Assembly (NCBI GenBank): GCA_026122225.1
Contig: JANEZZ010003061.1
Span: 3,410,001-3,474,000 of the forward strand
Source of the DNA: Heloderma charlesbogerti
Taxonomy: Eukaryota > Chordata > Lepidosauria > Squamata > Helodermatidae
Length of the DNA: 64,000 nucleotides
Direction: 5' to 3'
Position 1 is the first letter of the stretch. Each line of letters begins with the position of its first letter. A program made the translations under genes and the position numbers. Positions 21,246 to 33,100 of this stretch are shown here, piece after piece. The notes beneath the pieces were generated by a model that saw only the letters and a program-made list of their open reading frames with translations, made no database searches and was not told where the DNA came from.

Positions 21246-21409
21246 TAGAAATTCTTCCTAGTTGTTTATTTCTTCCTACTTGTTAAAAAGTGTTATTTCT
21301 TTCATTCAAAAGTATTATTTCTTCCATAGTCAAGTAAGAGGGAAACATTCCACATGGAAGCAATTGGAACTACTGTTGGCAGCTTCTCAGCTGTCAGTTC
21401 AACAACGAA

Positions 21410-21612
21410 TTTTACTTTATTACATTTATATTGTGTTCTCCAGGCAGGGTACATGGTCTCCCTGCCCAATTTTATATCCTAACAACCCTGTGAGATGGGT
21501 TAGGCTGAGAGGTAGTGACTGGCCAAGGGTTACTCAGCAGGTTTCATGGCTAAGTTGACCTGGGTCTCCTCAGTCGTAGACTGACATGCTCACTACTACA
21601 CCACACTGGCTC
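21410..21612 (-). mobile_element. Sauria-type tRNA-derived SINE
   Basis: On the minus strand it starts GAGCCAGTGTGGTGTAGTAG (tRNA-like A box region), then 'GACCCAGGTCAACTTAGCCATG', 'TTGGCCAGTCACTACCTCTC' and 'CCCATCTCACAGGGTTGTTAGG'. This is the standard order of a squamate SINE mobilised by BovB-type LINEs. Confidence 0.85.
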
Positions 21613-21639
21613 TATTTAAAACATTTTCCATCCCAGTCT

Positions 21640-21930
21640 TCACGCTGATGGCTCTCAGAACAGCTAACAGCATAGCAAGACAACAATAAAAAAACATACT
21701 ATAAAAACAACCACAACAGCCAAAATAATTTGACAGTCTGATAATCTAAAAAAACCCCCAACAACCCTAAAAAACAATCTAGAAGCCTGGGCAAATAAAA
21801 AGGTCTTCAAGTGGCATGGAAAAGAGATCGGATTCGGTGCCAAATGAGCCTCCCTGGGGACAGGGAATTGGGATGGCACATCTGGGAAGATCCTGTCTTG
21901 GGTTATGTCCTGCCGGGATCTCACCTCTGA
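21640..21930 (-). mobile_element. L2/L3-type LINE 3' fragment
   Basis: The minus-strand reading contains the end of a CR1-group ORF2 and its 3' tail ('FPVPREAHLAPN' style region with the AGGCTTCTAGATTGTTTT run). Heavily decayed. Confidence 0.5.
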
Positions 21931-21944
21931 AGATGGAAATGAAC

Positions 21945-22105
21945 TGGAGAAGTAGTGGTGGCCAGCAATTTGGATGGCTTTAAAAGGGGGTTAGACAAAT
22001 TAATAGAGGATAAGGCTATCAATGGCTACTAGTCCTGATGTTTATAAGATACCTCCAGTATCAAAGGCTGTATGCCCATGTACACCAGTTGCTGGGAAAC
22101 ATGGG
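21945..22105 (+). mobile_element. CR1 3' end fragment
   Basis: TTGGATGGCTTTAAAAGGGG, GTTAGACAAATTAATAGAGG, ATCAATGGCTACTAGTCCTG and ACACCAGTTGCTGGGAAACA are the reptilian CR1 tail. It stops before the terminal part and is followed directly by CR1 ORF2 sequence, so the two are rearranged or separate insertions. Confidence 0.8.
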
Positions 22106-23405
22106 CAGCATGACAATGGAGTTAAAGGAGTAGTTAAAGGAATACTAAAGGTTGGTAAGGGGATTGCAAATAAGCTGAATGAATTATTTTCATTAGTCTT
22201 CACTGCAGAAGATATAGGACAGAAGCCTCTGCCTGAACTAATGTTTTCAGGAAGGGAGTCTGAGGAACTGAGGCAAATAGTGGTGACAAAAGATGAAGTT
22301 CTTCACCTTATGGATAAATTGAAAGCAAATAAATCACCGGGCCCAGATGGTATCCATCCTGGAGTTCTCAAAGAACTCAAATATGAAATTGCTGATCTTC
22401 TAACCAAATATGTAACTTGTCCCTAAGATCAGCATCTGTACCAGAGGACTGGAAGACGGTCAAAGTAACACCAATTTTTAAAAAGGGATCTGGGAAATTA
22501 CAGACCAGTTAGCTTAACATCTGTTTTGGGTAAATTGGTTGAAAGCATTATTAAAGATAAAATTAGTAAGTATATAGAAGGACAAGCTCTGCTAAAAAAA
22601 AAAGATGGCTTCTGTAAAGGTAAGTCCTGTCTCACTAACATTTTAGAGTTCTTTGAAAGTGTCAATAGGCATGTAGACAGGGGTGATCCAGTAGACATTG
22701 TTTACTTGGACTTCCAAAAGGCCTTTGACAAAGTCCCTCACCAACAACTCCTGAGCAAACTCAGCAGTCATGGAATAATAGGAGAAGTCCTCTTATGGAT
22801 CAGTAACTGGTTGAAGAACAGAAAGCAGAGAGCAGGAATAAATGGCAAATTCTCCCAATGGAGGGAAGTAAATACTGGGATCCCACAGAGATCTGTATTG
22901 GGACAGATGCTTTTCAACTTGTTCATAAATGATCTGGAATTATGAGTGAGCAGTGAAGTGGCCTAGTGTGCTGATGACACCAAATTATTTAGGGTGGTTA
23001 AAACAAACAAGGATTGTGAGCTCCAAAAGGATCTCTCCAAACTGGGAGAATGATATCCAAATGGTAAATGAGGTTCAAAGTAAGCAAGTGTAAAGCGATG
23101 CACATTGGGGCAAAAAAATTTCAACTTGAAGTATAACCTGATGGGATCTGAGCTAGTGGTAATGCACCAAGAAAGAGATCTTGGGATTGTGGTGGACAGC
23201 TCGATGAAAATGTCAACCCAGTGTGCAGCTGTTGTAAAAAAGCAAACTCCATGTTAGGTATAATTAGAAAAAGAATAGAGAATAAAACCGCCAATATCAT
23301 ACTGCCCTTATACAAATCTATGGTGTGACCACACTTGGAATACTGTGTACAGTTCTGGTCACACCTAAACAAGGGTATTATAGAGCCAGAAAAAGTGCAG
23401 AAAGG
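22106..23405 (+). pseudogene. CR1 LINE reverse transcriptase, decayed
   Basis: CR1-type RT blocks appear in order with frame changes: KANKSPGPDGIHPGVLKEL (22,324 on), NYRPVSLTSVLGKLVE, VYLDFQKAFDKVPHQQLL (22,703 on), GIPQRSVLGQMLFNLFINDL, then CADDTKLF at about 22,964, where the first residue of the catalytic YADD-type motif is changed to C. Stops fall at 22,424, 22,943 and after. Endonuclease and the C-terminal end are missing. Confidence 0.88.
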
Positions 23406-24825
23406 TGTCTGCTAAAAGAAAATAATTGGGCCTTTTATAATGAACATTGTGTAGGACTATACTATATGCCTCCATTTCATTTCTTGAATCTAGCTGTATT
23501 AACAGATTCATTTTAAGTTATATTTGGGCAGAAGTCTGATGGAACCAGAAAAATTGAGACAGTACATAGCAAGTATATAACCAAGAAAAGAGCTCACATT
23601 ATAATCACAAATGTACAAATGCAGGTGCTTTATCTAATAGCTCATCAGATTTTTGCTCCTAGTTATATTGGGATTCCATACAGCAGAGTGTATGGAAATT
23701 AGACACTAGTCTAATTTATTTTAAGTTGACTAGGGGTCATTGAATGTAGAGAAACTGAATAAAATCTGTTTCGCACTTCCCACATAAAGTAGGATTAATT
23801 ATTAAATGCATATAGAGAGCGAGCTTCGGCTATTGGACAGTTTAGAATATATATCTATATCTATTTATCTCTGAAAGTCTGAAGACATGACTACTGACAA
23901 TCACTGGTGAGGACAGACATTTTTCTGATTTTCCCCACAAAATGTCAGAAACACATCACATTTTCTGCATATGAACAAGCAATGCTGGCAAAATGTATTT
24001 GGGTGACTTCCAAGTTTGCTGATGTGTCTCTAGCAAAATTAGGAAGTATTCCCAAGATGTTTCTGATAATACTGATATTGGCTGGTGAAAGTGTTTGCAA
24101 CACCTAGTGATCCATCTTGGTGTGTGTCACTGTCAACAATCCCTCATGAAGCTCCCCACCCTGCCCCTCCCAGTCCCATAAGATTTGCAGGAATTATCAG
24201 GAAATGCTGACTTTCACAGTAACTTTATCAAATATTGCTTTAGGCATCGATAAATAGTAATGTCTGCATGCATTTCAGACAAATTCACTTATGTGATGTG
24301 AGGACCCTACACATCATGGGAGGGAGTTCAGGTGGAAGAAGAAACCTCCTTTGCTTCTCTCTTCCTGCCCAACCTGTCCTAGCTTACCTCCCTGCACTCA
24401 CCTTATCTTCCACCCATCACCCTGGGACACCTTCCTTCCTCTCACCTCCTCTCTTAAATGTCTCCATCTGGGACCTTGGAAGGGACAGGAATGACTATTT
24501 TCTTCAATGGAGTAATTAAGCGTGAAGAATCTTCCTGCCTGGAAATTCCCAAGAGATAGCAGGCATAGAAGCTCAGCAGGCCTATATAAGTAAAGGCTAA
24601 GCAAGCTATGTGAGGGAAGAGCAGATGTACAAGTCTTGCCCAGGGTGATCTTTTCAGGGAGATGGGGGTGTTACAATCTCCTGCTAGTTTTCTGCAAGGA
24701 TGGGAGGTCTCTACCATGCCTAGAGAGTCTCCCAAATCCTGAACCCCCTAAATTTTCTGCCCACAGCGTCTACACTGTGTGTACTCACAGACAAGTTATT
24801 CACTGTAGCCTAAATAAGAGCTGAA
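23406..24825. other. No gene recognised
   Basis: AT-rich intergenic sequence with short open frames only. No transposon end or conserved exon seen. Confidence 0.45.
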
Positions 24826-25056
24826 AATGGGAGAAGTCTATCAGTGGCTACTAGGCTTGAAGGCTATGTGCTACCTCCAGTACCAGAGGTAATATACCTA
24901 TGTACATCAGTTGCTGGGGAACATGGGTGGGAGGGTGCTGTTGCACTCATGTCCTGCTTGTGGTTTCCTGGTTAACAGTTGGTTGGTCATTGTGTGAACA
25001 GAATGCTGGACTAGACAGACCTTTGGTCTGATCCAGCATGGCTCTTCTTATGTTTG
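24826..25056 (+). mobile_element. CR1 3' end fragment
   Basis: TATCAGTGGCTACTAGGC, GCTATGTGCTACCTCCAGTA, ATGGGTGGGAGGGTGCTGTT, CATGTCCTGCTTGTGG, GAATGCTGGACTAGACAG and GATCCAGCATGGCTCTTCTT are the complete reptilian CR1 tail. Confidence 0.9.
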
Positions 25057-25395
25057 GCACATATTTATATCCAGGATTTATATCCAGAATTCAATCAAGG
25101 CAACTGGATATAACATTCAGCTGCAGTATCTGGATCTGTTGGACTGAGCTCCACATGAGAAAAAAAGGTTTGACAGGAGAGTGAAGACCTCAGTAAGAGA
25201 CAACTCTCTCCTGTCTTTCATCATCCTTGTCAGCTGTTGCAAACATCATGTTGTATTAAAAGCTTCAGCATGTGTACCGCTATGATTTATTTTATTTTAA
25301 AAGAAAAATATTGATTAGGTCTAGCAGGCAGGATATATTTCTTTTCAAAAGCTATAATGAGAGAAACCTTGGCTAGGCATTTAAGTATAGGAGTC

Positions 25396-25575
25396 TCTCT
25401 GTATTCAGCTATTGGCTAGGTTCACCCAGTATGCTAACCCACACTCAGTGGTTGAGTGTGGGTTGTTGAACTGTGGGTTTTTGTTGTACCATGGGTTAGC
25501 ATGTTATCTGAATGCAGCGCATTTACTGCAAGGTGGCTTGTTAACCACGCAGTGTCGCTTATTTTTCTTGAATAA
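25396..25575. repeat. Left half of a repeat interrupted by DIRS
   Basis: Inverted CCACACTCAGTGGTTGAGTG and GCTAACCCAC/TGGGTTAGC motifs, and GGTGGCTTGTTAACCACG. The last is inverted relative to GGTTAACAAGCCACCC at about 42,450, across the DIRS element. Together the two flanks look like one disrupted AACCCAC-type MITE. Confidence 0.5.
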
Positions 25576-25582
25576 GCCAACT

Positions 25583-25945
25583 TGAGAAATGCAGGTTACT
25601 TACCTGTAACTGTTGTTCTTCAAGTGGTATCTGTGCATTCACACATATGGGCTCTGCGCCTGTGTGGAGCCTCGATTTGGGAAACTTTTATAGCTGAGGA
25701 ATATTTTTGGCAGGAACCCTCCCCCACCGTCCTCTGCGCATGCCCTAGTGGGTTACCGCATGTTCCCAGAGTTCCTTGAGACTGCCTAACATGGCCTCGG
25801 ACCTGAGAGAAAAAACAATCTCGCCTCGGTACTAACATCGAATCCAACATTGACACTGAAGCAGGGATGGTGGGAGGGTTGTGTGAATGCACAGACGACC
25901 ACTCAAAGAACAACAGTTACAGGTAAGCAACCTGCATTTCTTCTT
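25583..25945. repeat. DIRS left terminal region with its own inverted repeat
   Basis: AAATGCAGGTTACTTACCTG at the outer end is matched, inverted, by CAGGTAAGCAACCTGCATTT at about 25,919-25,938, and ATCTGTGCATTCACAC by GTGTGAATGCACAGA. The block can fold on itself with arms of about 60 bp, in addition to pairing with the far terminal repeat. Confidence 0.7.
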
Positions 25946-26010
25946 CATGGTCTCTGTGCATCACACATATGGGCGAATGACAAGCTCGCTTACCGGAGGT
26001 GGGTCGGTGG

Positions 26011-26887
26011 TAGGGATGTACAAAAGTAACTTACCTGTAACAAAATTTGATTCGCGGTGGGGGGAGGCGCTCCGTCCCTCCCCCTGAAATTCTGCCCGGG
26101 GGGGGAGGCACTCCGTCCCTCCCCCCCGAAATTCTGGCCGGGGGGGGAGGCGCTCCATCCCTCCACCCCCGAATCCTGGCCAGCCGGGCCGCAAATAGCG
26201 GTGGCCATAGCCGCTGCCGTTTGCGTCCCTGCAGTCAGCCGTGATAGGCTACGTAAACGTTTACGTAGCCTATCACGGCTGAGTAAAAAAACAAAAACCG
26301 CGCGTACGCAAATGGCAGCGCCCATGGGCGCCGCCATTTGCGTTCCTTATTTTGGCACGTCTAGTCTACGTAAACATTTACGTAGACTACAGCGAAAATA
26401 AGGGGAACGCAAATAGCGTAGATGATACGCTATTTGCCTTCCCCTTATTTTCGCCGTAGTCTACGTAAATGTTTACGTAGACTAGACATGCCAAAATAAG
26501 GAACGCAAATGGCGGCGCCCATGGGCACCGCCACTTGCGTACGCACGGTTTTTTGTGTGTTTTTTTACTCAGCCGTGATAGGCTACGTAAACATTTACGT
26601 AGCCTATCACGGTATTTTTAAAAAATCTAGCCGTGATAGGCTACGTAAATCTTTACATAGCCTATCACGTTTTGTTTTTTTTTTACTGGAAATGGCGGCG
26701 GTGGCACCAATGGCCAAACCGTCACCGAACTGCCGCCGGAGCCGCCGCCGCCAGGAGGATTTGCCCAAGGTAAGTTCCATCCCGGGGGCGGCGGGGGGGC
26801 AGACCGTTTCGCCACCAATTTCGGGGGGCCGAATGCGCTGGCATTCGGCCTCCCCACGATTCATGGTGAAATTCTCTGACATCCCTA
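26011..26887 (+). mobile_element. Palindromic hAT-like MITE, copy 2
   Basis: Ends TAGGGATGTAC and GACATCCCTA; 8-bp duplication gtcggtgg (26,003-26,010) and gttggtgg (26,888-26,895), 7 of 8 matching. Three tandem ~45-bp C/G-rich units lie at about 26,050-26,185. The core is one large palindrome centred at 26,423, arms about 26,237-26,420 and 26,426-26,613. Each arm contains complete smaller palindromes (CTACGTAAA cores and AAATGGC/GCCATTT GC-rich cores). A further CTACGTAAA palindrome follows at about 26,630-26,670. Outward donor-like motifs: ACTTACCTG at 26,029 and AAGGTAAGT at 26,767. Inserted in the DIRS 3' region. Confidence 0.85.
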
Positions 26888-26895
26888 GTTGGTGG

Positions 26896-27835
26896 TTCAA
26901 TGTAAGATAGATGATAGAACTGCACGACCAAAAGTACAGTCTGCTTTCGCTCAGACATTCAACCTGTAGTGCCATATGAACGTGGATGGCTTCGCCCAAG
27001 TCGCAGACTTGCAAATCAGGTAAAGTCACCCCTTGAATGCTACAGAAGTAGCCACTCCTCTTGTTGAATGAGCTGTTATGTGTGGTGCCAGCGTCCGATC
27101 AGCTAGTCCATAAGCCAAACGAATAGTCTGGACAACCCATGCAGCTAGTCATTGCGATGATACCAGAAAACCTTTCCCCTGCCCTCCATAACAAATGAAT
27201 AGTCTACTGGACTTGCGGAAAGAGTCTGTACGTGCTTTGTGGAAAACCAGTGCCCTCCAAACATCCAGAGAATGCAAAGATACTTCCAATGGAGGTGTGG
27301 GTTTCAGGAAGAAGGCTGGCAAATTTATATCCTGGTTCAGGTGAAACTCAGATGCTACCATACGAAGGAAAGTAACGTCCAGATGGGCACCGACTTTGTC
27401 TCCATGAAAAATCAGGTACAGAGAATCTATTCTCAATGCAGAGTGTTCACTTGATCTTCATGCCAAATTAATGACTACAAGAAACACCACCTTCCAAGAC
27501 AATATACGTAAATCAACCGTGGCCAGAGGTTCAAAGGGTTTGGTTGTGAGGGCATGTAGAACCACTGATAGACTCCACTGTGATACCGGTGATCAAACTG
27601 GAGGAGCAATGTTCTTTAGTCCTCTGAGGAACTGTCTTAGTAAAGGATGACAAAAAACCATACAACCAACCATGGTCGAATGGAAAGCAGAGATAGCTAC
27701 TAGATAAACTTGGATGGAAGAGTATTTCAAGCCCTTGAGAAACAAGAAATGTAGAAAACAGAGAACGTAACTGGAAGAGCAATGGAGAGGATAGTGAGAA
27801 ACGTAGAAAAGGCTTTCCATTTATTAGCATAAGAG
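26896..27835 (-). pseudogene. DIRS tyrosine recombinase, decayed
   Basis: The minus strand encodes, across broken frames, SSIQVYLVAISAFHSTMVG and HPLLRQFLRGLKN (27,750-27,590), then degraded catalytic-domain sequence ending with GVTLPDLQVCDLGEAIHVH (about 27,030-26,970). These are core and C-terminal blocks of DIRS recombinases, which integrate the circular cDNA. Several stops and frameshifts lie between. Both catalytic arginines cannot be confirmed. Confidence 0.7.
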
Positions 27836-28036
27836 TGCCTTGTTGACTGTTTCCTTGCTGCTTCTAGAACCAACTGTACAGCAGGTGGGGTAAGGTAATT
27901 ACTGAATCTTCCAAGCCGTTAACTTGAGGCTTCCCAAATCTGGGTGCCTCACCTGCCCTTGATTCTGTGACAACAGAGTTGGCATCCACGGGAGCTGCCA
28001 ATACCTGCCCTTGGAAAGGGCTAGCAGAGGAGCAAA

Positions 28037-29420
28037 CTAGCTTTGTCCTGGCCACCATGGTGCAATTAGGATCACCTTTGTCTGGTCCACAATTAACTTC
28101 TCGATGACTTTCAATATCAGTGGAAAAGGAGGAAACAGGTAAAACTGCCTGTCCATCCAAGAAAGGAGAAAAGCATCTCCTAGAAACAGATTTCCTATCC
28201 CTGCCCTTGTGCAGAATTTCTCGCATACTGCATTGTTCATAGTCGCAAACAGGTCCACTGTAGGGGTCTCCCACATCTGAAAAGACGGCGGGGAATGTCA
28301 GGCGCAAGCTGCCATTCGTGGGATTGCTGAAAAATCCTGCTTGGGGAGTCTGCCAGTATGTTGTCTTTCCCTGCAATGCATACTGCTGACAAAGAAATTC
28401 CTCTGTGAATGGCTCAATGATAGATCTTTAGGGTCAGAGATAGTAAACCTTGTGCTCGAGTCCCACCTTGCTTGTTTATGTACCAAACAACTGCTGTGTT
28501 GTCTGATGCGATTTGTACACGAGTGGACAAGATGCATTTGAAGGCCTTGAATGCCCTCCACGCCACTAACAGCTCTAGGTGATTTATGTGTCGCCTTTTC
28601 TCTGATGCAATCCAGAGACCTTGAGTCTGAAGACAGAGGCAATGCACTCCCCACCTGAGGAGTGAAGCATCTGTTGTAAGTACACAGTACAGAGGAATTG
28701 GATGAAAAGGTAGCCCTTGGAAGAGATTCTCGACCATTGTCCACCACAGAAGAGATTGCAGGATGCCATTTGGCACCCATAGCTGAACCCAATGAGCACT
28801 GTCTGTCATGGAGAAGGCCCGCAAGAACCAATTTTGAAGAGGCCACATCTGAAGTCAGGCCAACTGCACCACCGAAACTGTGGCTGCCATCAATCCGAGA
28901 AGTTAGTGGATATAAAAAGCTGTCACTTCCTTCCGACGGAATATTTCTGTGGCTAGACCGGTAATGACTGCTATCCTGTTTGGTGGGGGAAAAGCCCATC
29001 CAACCGTGGAGTCCAGGACAGCTCCAACAAACAGGATTTTTTGAGAAGGGTGAAGTTGTGATTTCTCTTTGTTGATGCGCAAACCTGAAACCTGCAAAAA
29101 GGTTGCATACAAGAGTGATGTGTCAACATAAAGTCACTCTGGACTGTCCCACTATTAGCCAATCATCCAGATATGGATATATCTCTATTAAGTGGGTATG
29201 AAGGAAGGCACAGACTACAGCCATACATTTTGTAAATATGCTTAGAGCTGTGGCCAATCTGAACGAGAGTACTTGGAACTGAAAAATCTGCTGGCCGACT
29301 GCAAAACAAAGGTACTTGTGATGCGAGGGGTGGATTGCTATGTGAAAATACGCATCTTTGAGATCGATGCAAACCACACACTTCTTGCAGAAGTGGTAGG
29401 ATGGTTGTGAATGTGGTCAT
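28037..29420 (-). pseudogene. DIRS reverse transcriptase / RNase H, decayed
   Basis: Minus-strand RT block with CIDLKDAYFHIAIHPSH and FPYLDDWLIV-like YPYLDDWLIVG (29,377-29,123; catalytic YLDD intact). Further on come the RNase H blocks TDASLLRWGVHCL, HINHLELLVAWRAFKAF and SDNTAVVWYINKQGG (28,790-28,430), then DLFATMNN and ILIAPWWPGQS (28,270-28,040). The order and motifs are those of DIRS elements, not LTR retrotransposons. Frame changes separate the blocks. Confidence 0.85.
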
Positions 29421-29703
29421 GCAAAACTTCCTGGTGGAGATGAAGAAATTTAGATTTCTGAGGTCCAGGATTGGTCAACATCCGTTGGTACCATAAAATA
29501 ACAGGAATAGAACCAATCTGAATGTAGATTCTGTGGTACGCGCTGAATGGCTTATTTCTGGAGGAGAGAATTTGCTTCGATCAGCTGTATATCTATAGGC
29601 ATAGAACATTTTATGGTACCGAGGGGCGGGAGGGATTCAAATTCGATCCTGTATCCCTCACGAATATTTAGCACCCAAGTGTCTGATGTTATTACCATCC
29701 AAT

Positions 29704-30052
29704 TCACACAAAAAAAGCGAGACGGTCTCTGAACAATGGGTCCAATAGTATAGTGAGCTGGAAGTCAAAGACGACGCTTTGAGGCGGATTCATTCCTCCC
29801 TCTATTTTGGCAATAACGGCCAGGCACATAGGAACGTTTGTGTTGGGTGAATGGTTGTTGGCACATTGCATGTTCATTACCCTGACGAGGAGTGTAAGAA
29901 CATTGTTGTCGGAACCAACGACACAGTTTGTAAGGCTGTTGGGTTTGTCCCAATCCCATTTTTCTTGCCGTGGTCTTGGCTTTTTGGACGTTATCCATGG
30001 CTTCATCAGTGCCAGCATTAAACAAGCCTGCCCCATCAAAGGGCAGGTCTTT
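29704..30052 (-). pseudogene. DIRS gag-like C-terminal region
   Basis: Contains LFNAGTDEAMDNVQKAKTTA followed by a Q/R-rich tail, typical of DIRS gag near its C-terminus. Its upstream part resumes beyond the LINE insertion at 40,251. Confidence 0.6.
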
Positions 30053-30186
30053 TATTTTATTTATTTTATTATTAAATTTATTAATCGCCCATCTGGCTGG
30101 TCACCCAGCCACTCTGGGCGATGTACAACATACCATAAAACAATTTAAAACAATACAATTCTACCATAAAAAATTTTTTAAATACC

Positions 30187-33100
30187 CTAACCCACCCCAA
30201 ATGCCTGCCTGAACAACCACGTTTTTAATGCACGACGGAAGCTCATTAAAGAGGCGGCATGACGGAGTTCCCTAGGGAGGGAATTCCACAGAGTGGGGGC
30301 CACCACAGAAAAGGCCCTCTCCTTCGTCCCCACCAGTCTAGCTGTCCTGGCTGATGGGACAGAGAGAAGGCCATCCGAGGCTGATCTTGTTAAGCGGCCT
30401 GTCTGGTGTTGCTGGAGGCGCTCCTTAAGATAGGCTGGGCCGGAACCATATAGGGTTTTAAAGGTCAAAACCAACACCTTGAATTTGGCCCGGAAAACAA
30501 CTGGTAACCAGTGCAACTCCTTCAGCACTGGAGTGATGTGATCTCGCCGGCGGCTGCCTTTAATCAGGCGAGCCGCCGCGTTCTGTACCAGCTGCAGTTT
30601 CCGAACCATCTTCAAGGGTAACCCCACGTAGAGCGCATTACAGTAGTCTAAACGAGAGGAGACCAGGGCATGTACTACCGATGGGAGCAGGTGGTCGGGA
30701 AGGAAGGGGCGCAGCCGCCGTATCAGATGGAGTTGATACAGCGCTGTCCAGCTCACAGCTGACACCTGAGCCTCCATGGACAGCTGGGAGTCCAAAATGA
30801 CCCCCAGGCTGCGGACCTGGTCTTTCAAGGGTAGCCGTACCCCATTCAACACCAGGTCAACATCCCCCAGCCTCCTCTTGTCTCCCACCAAAAGTACCTC
30901 GGTCTTGTCAGGGTTCAGCTTCAGCTTATTCCTCCCCATCCAGCCACTCACCGTCTCCAGACATTTGGACAGGGATTCTATGGCCAACCTTGGTGAAGAT
31001 TTGAATGAGAGGTAGGGCTGCGTGTCATCCGCATATTGATGACACTGCACCCCAAACCTCCTGATGATAGCCCCCAGCGGCTTCACATAGATGTTAAATA
31101 GCATCGGGGAGAGGATGGAACCCTGTGGCACCCCACAAGTAAGTGGCCACGGGTCCGAAACCTCCTCTCCCAGTGCTACCCTCTGGTACCTGCCGGAGAG
31201 GAAGGACCGGAACCACCGCAATACAGTGTCTCCAATGCCCAACCCCTCCAGGCGGTCCAGGAGGATACCGTGGTCAACGGTATCAAAAGCCGCTGAGAGG
31301 TCGAGGAGAACAAGGAAGGAGCATTCACCCCTATCCAGAGCCCTCCTCATATCATCCACCAAGGCGACCAAGGCCGTTTCTGTCCCATGCCCAGGCCTGA
31401 AGCCCGACTGAAATGGGTCTAGATAATCAGTTTCTTCCAAGTGTGCCTTCAACTGCACCGCCACCACCTGCTCAATCACCTTGCCCAAAAATGGCAGATT
31501 TGAGACTGGGCGAAAGTTGTTCAGAACTTGAAGTTCCAAGGAGGGCTTCTTTAAGAGCGGTCTTATCACTGCCTCCTTGAGGGCTGATGGCATCACTCCC
31601 TCCTCAAGGGAGGCGTTCACCACCGCCTTGATCCCCTCACCCAGTCTCTCTCTGCAGCCCATAATGAGCCAAGATGGGCAAGGATCAAGTAAGCAGGTGG
31701 TCGGCCTTACAGATGAAAGCACCTTGTCCACTTCATCAGGAGGAAGAAGCTGGAACCGATCCCACAAAACCGGTTTGCCACAGGCCACCTCTTGCTCACT
31801 AACTGTATCCACAGCGTGCAGAGTAACACACCTAATCTGATCAATTTTATCTGCAAAGTGCCTTGCCAAAGCCTCACAGGAGGCCTTAGAATGCTCCAGT
31901 GGTTCCGGAGCCACAGGACCGACCAGGCTCCGGACCACTTGGAACAGCCTCCTGGGACAGCACTCTGCAGACGCGATAGAGGCAGCATAATATTCCTTTG
32001 TTGCTGCCTTCACCGCCACGTGATAGGCTGAAGATACAGCTCTAGCCCGTGTCTGATCGTCTTTGGAGCGAGACGTCCGCCACCGGCGCTCTAGCCGTCT
32101 CACCTCCTGTTTCAGAGCTCGTAACCGCGAATTGAACCATGGTGCAGTCCGAGCCCTGTTCAAGGGGAGAGGGCATTTCGGAGCCACCCGATCTAATGCC
32201 CCAGTGATTGCGGCATTCCAGCCACCCACCAGGGTCTTGACCGAGTGGCCGTTGGCGTGACCCAGAGAATCCCCAAGCGCGTTCAGGAATCCATTTGGAT
32301 CCATAAGACGCCTGGGGCGGACCATTTTAATGGGTCCTCCACCACTGCGGAGGGGTTGTGGAAACGAGAAGTCCAACGTCACCAGATAGTGATCTGACCA
32401 TGACAAGGGGGTGGTGGATATACCCCCGACTTCCAGATCACTCCCCACTTCTCCAGAAACAAACACAAGGTCTAGTGCATGACCGGCTACATGGGTGGGC
32501 CCAGTTAGAATATGGTGCAGCTCCCAGGAGGCCATGGTCTCCATGAAGTCCCGAGGTGCTCCTGTGAGGATGGCCTCCGAATGTACGTTGAAGTCCCCCA
32601 ACACCAGTAAGTTAGGGGACTGTACACGCACATCAGAGACCACCTCAAGCACCTCGGCCAGGGAGTCAGTCGTGCAGCGGGGTGGACGGTACACGAGCAG
32701 AATCCCCAGACTGCCCTTCGGGCCCAACCTCCAGTACATGCACTCAGCAACCTTGGTCTCCCGGAGAGGGGGTCTGGTGAAGACCAAGGACTCTCGGTAG
32801 ATAACAGCCACTCCCCCTCCCCGATCCCCAGCCCTTGACTGCTGTGCATACGAAAATCCGGCTGGACACATGGCTGCAAGGGTTGGAGCAGCAGCCTCGG
32901 CCAGCCAGGTCTCCGTAATACATGCCAGGTCTGCACCCTCATCCAGGATCATCTCATGGATGAGGGAGGTTTTCTGGGTAACAGACCTGGCATTGCAGAG
33001 CAGCAAACGAAGGCCAGAAGATGGGGTCACGCCTCCCCCAACCATCCTTTGGCTCTGGACAGGCCCAGAGCAGGGGACAGATACTACACATCTCTCCCTT

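Noticed and set aside
26057..26401. Open frames in MITE copy 2
   Set aside because: Same artefact: GC-rich palindromic repeats without stops; no conserved protein.
31091..31411. Plus-strand frames within 30.7-33.3 kb
   Set aside because: They are antisense shadows of the intact LINE ORF on the minus strand.
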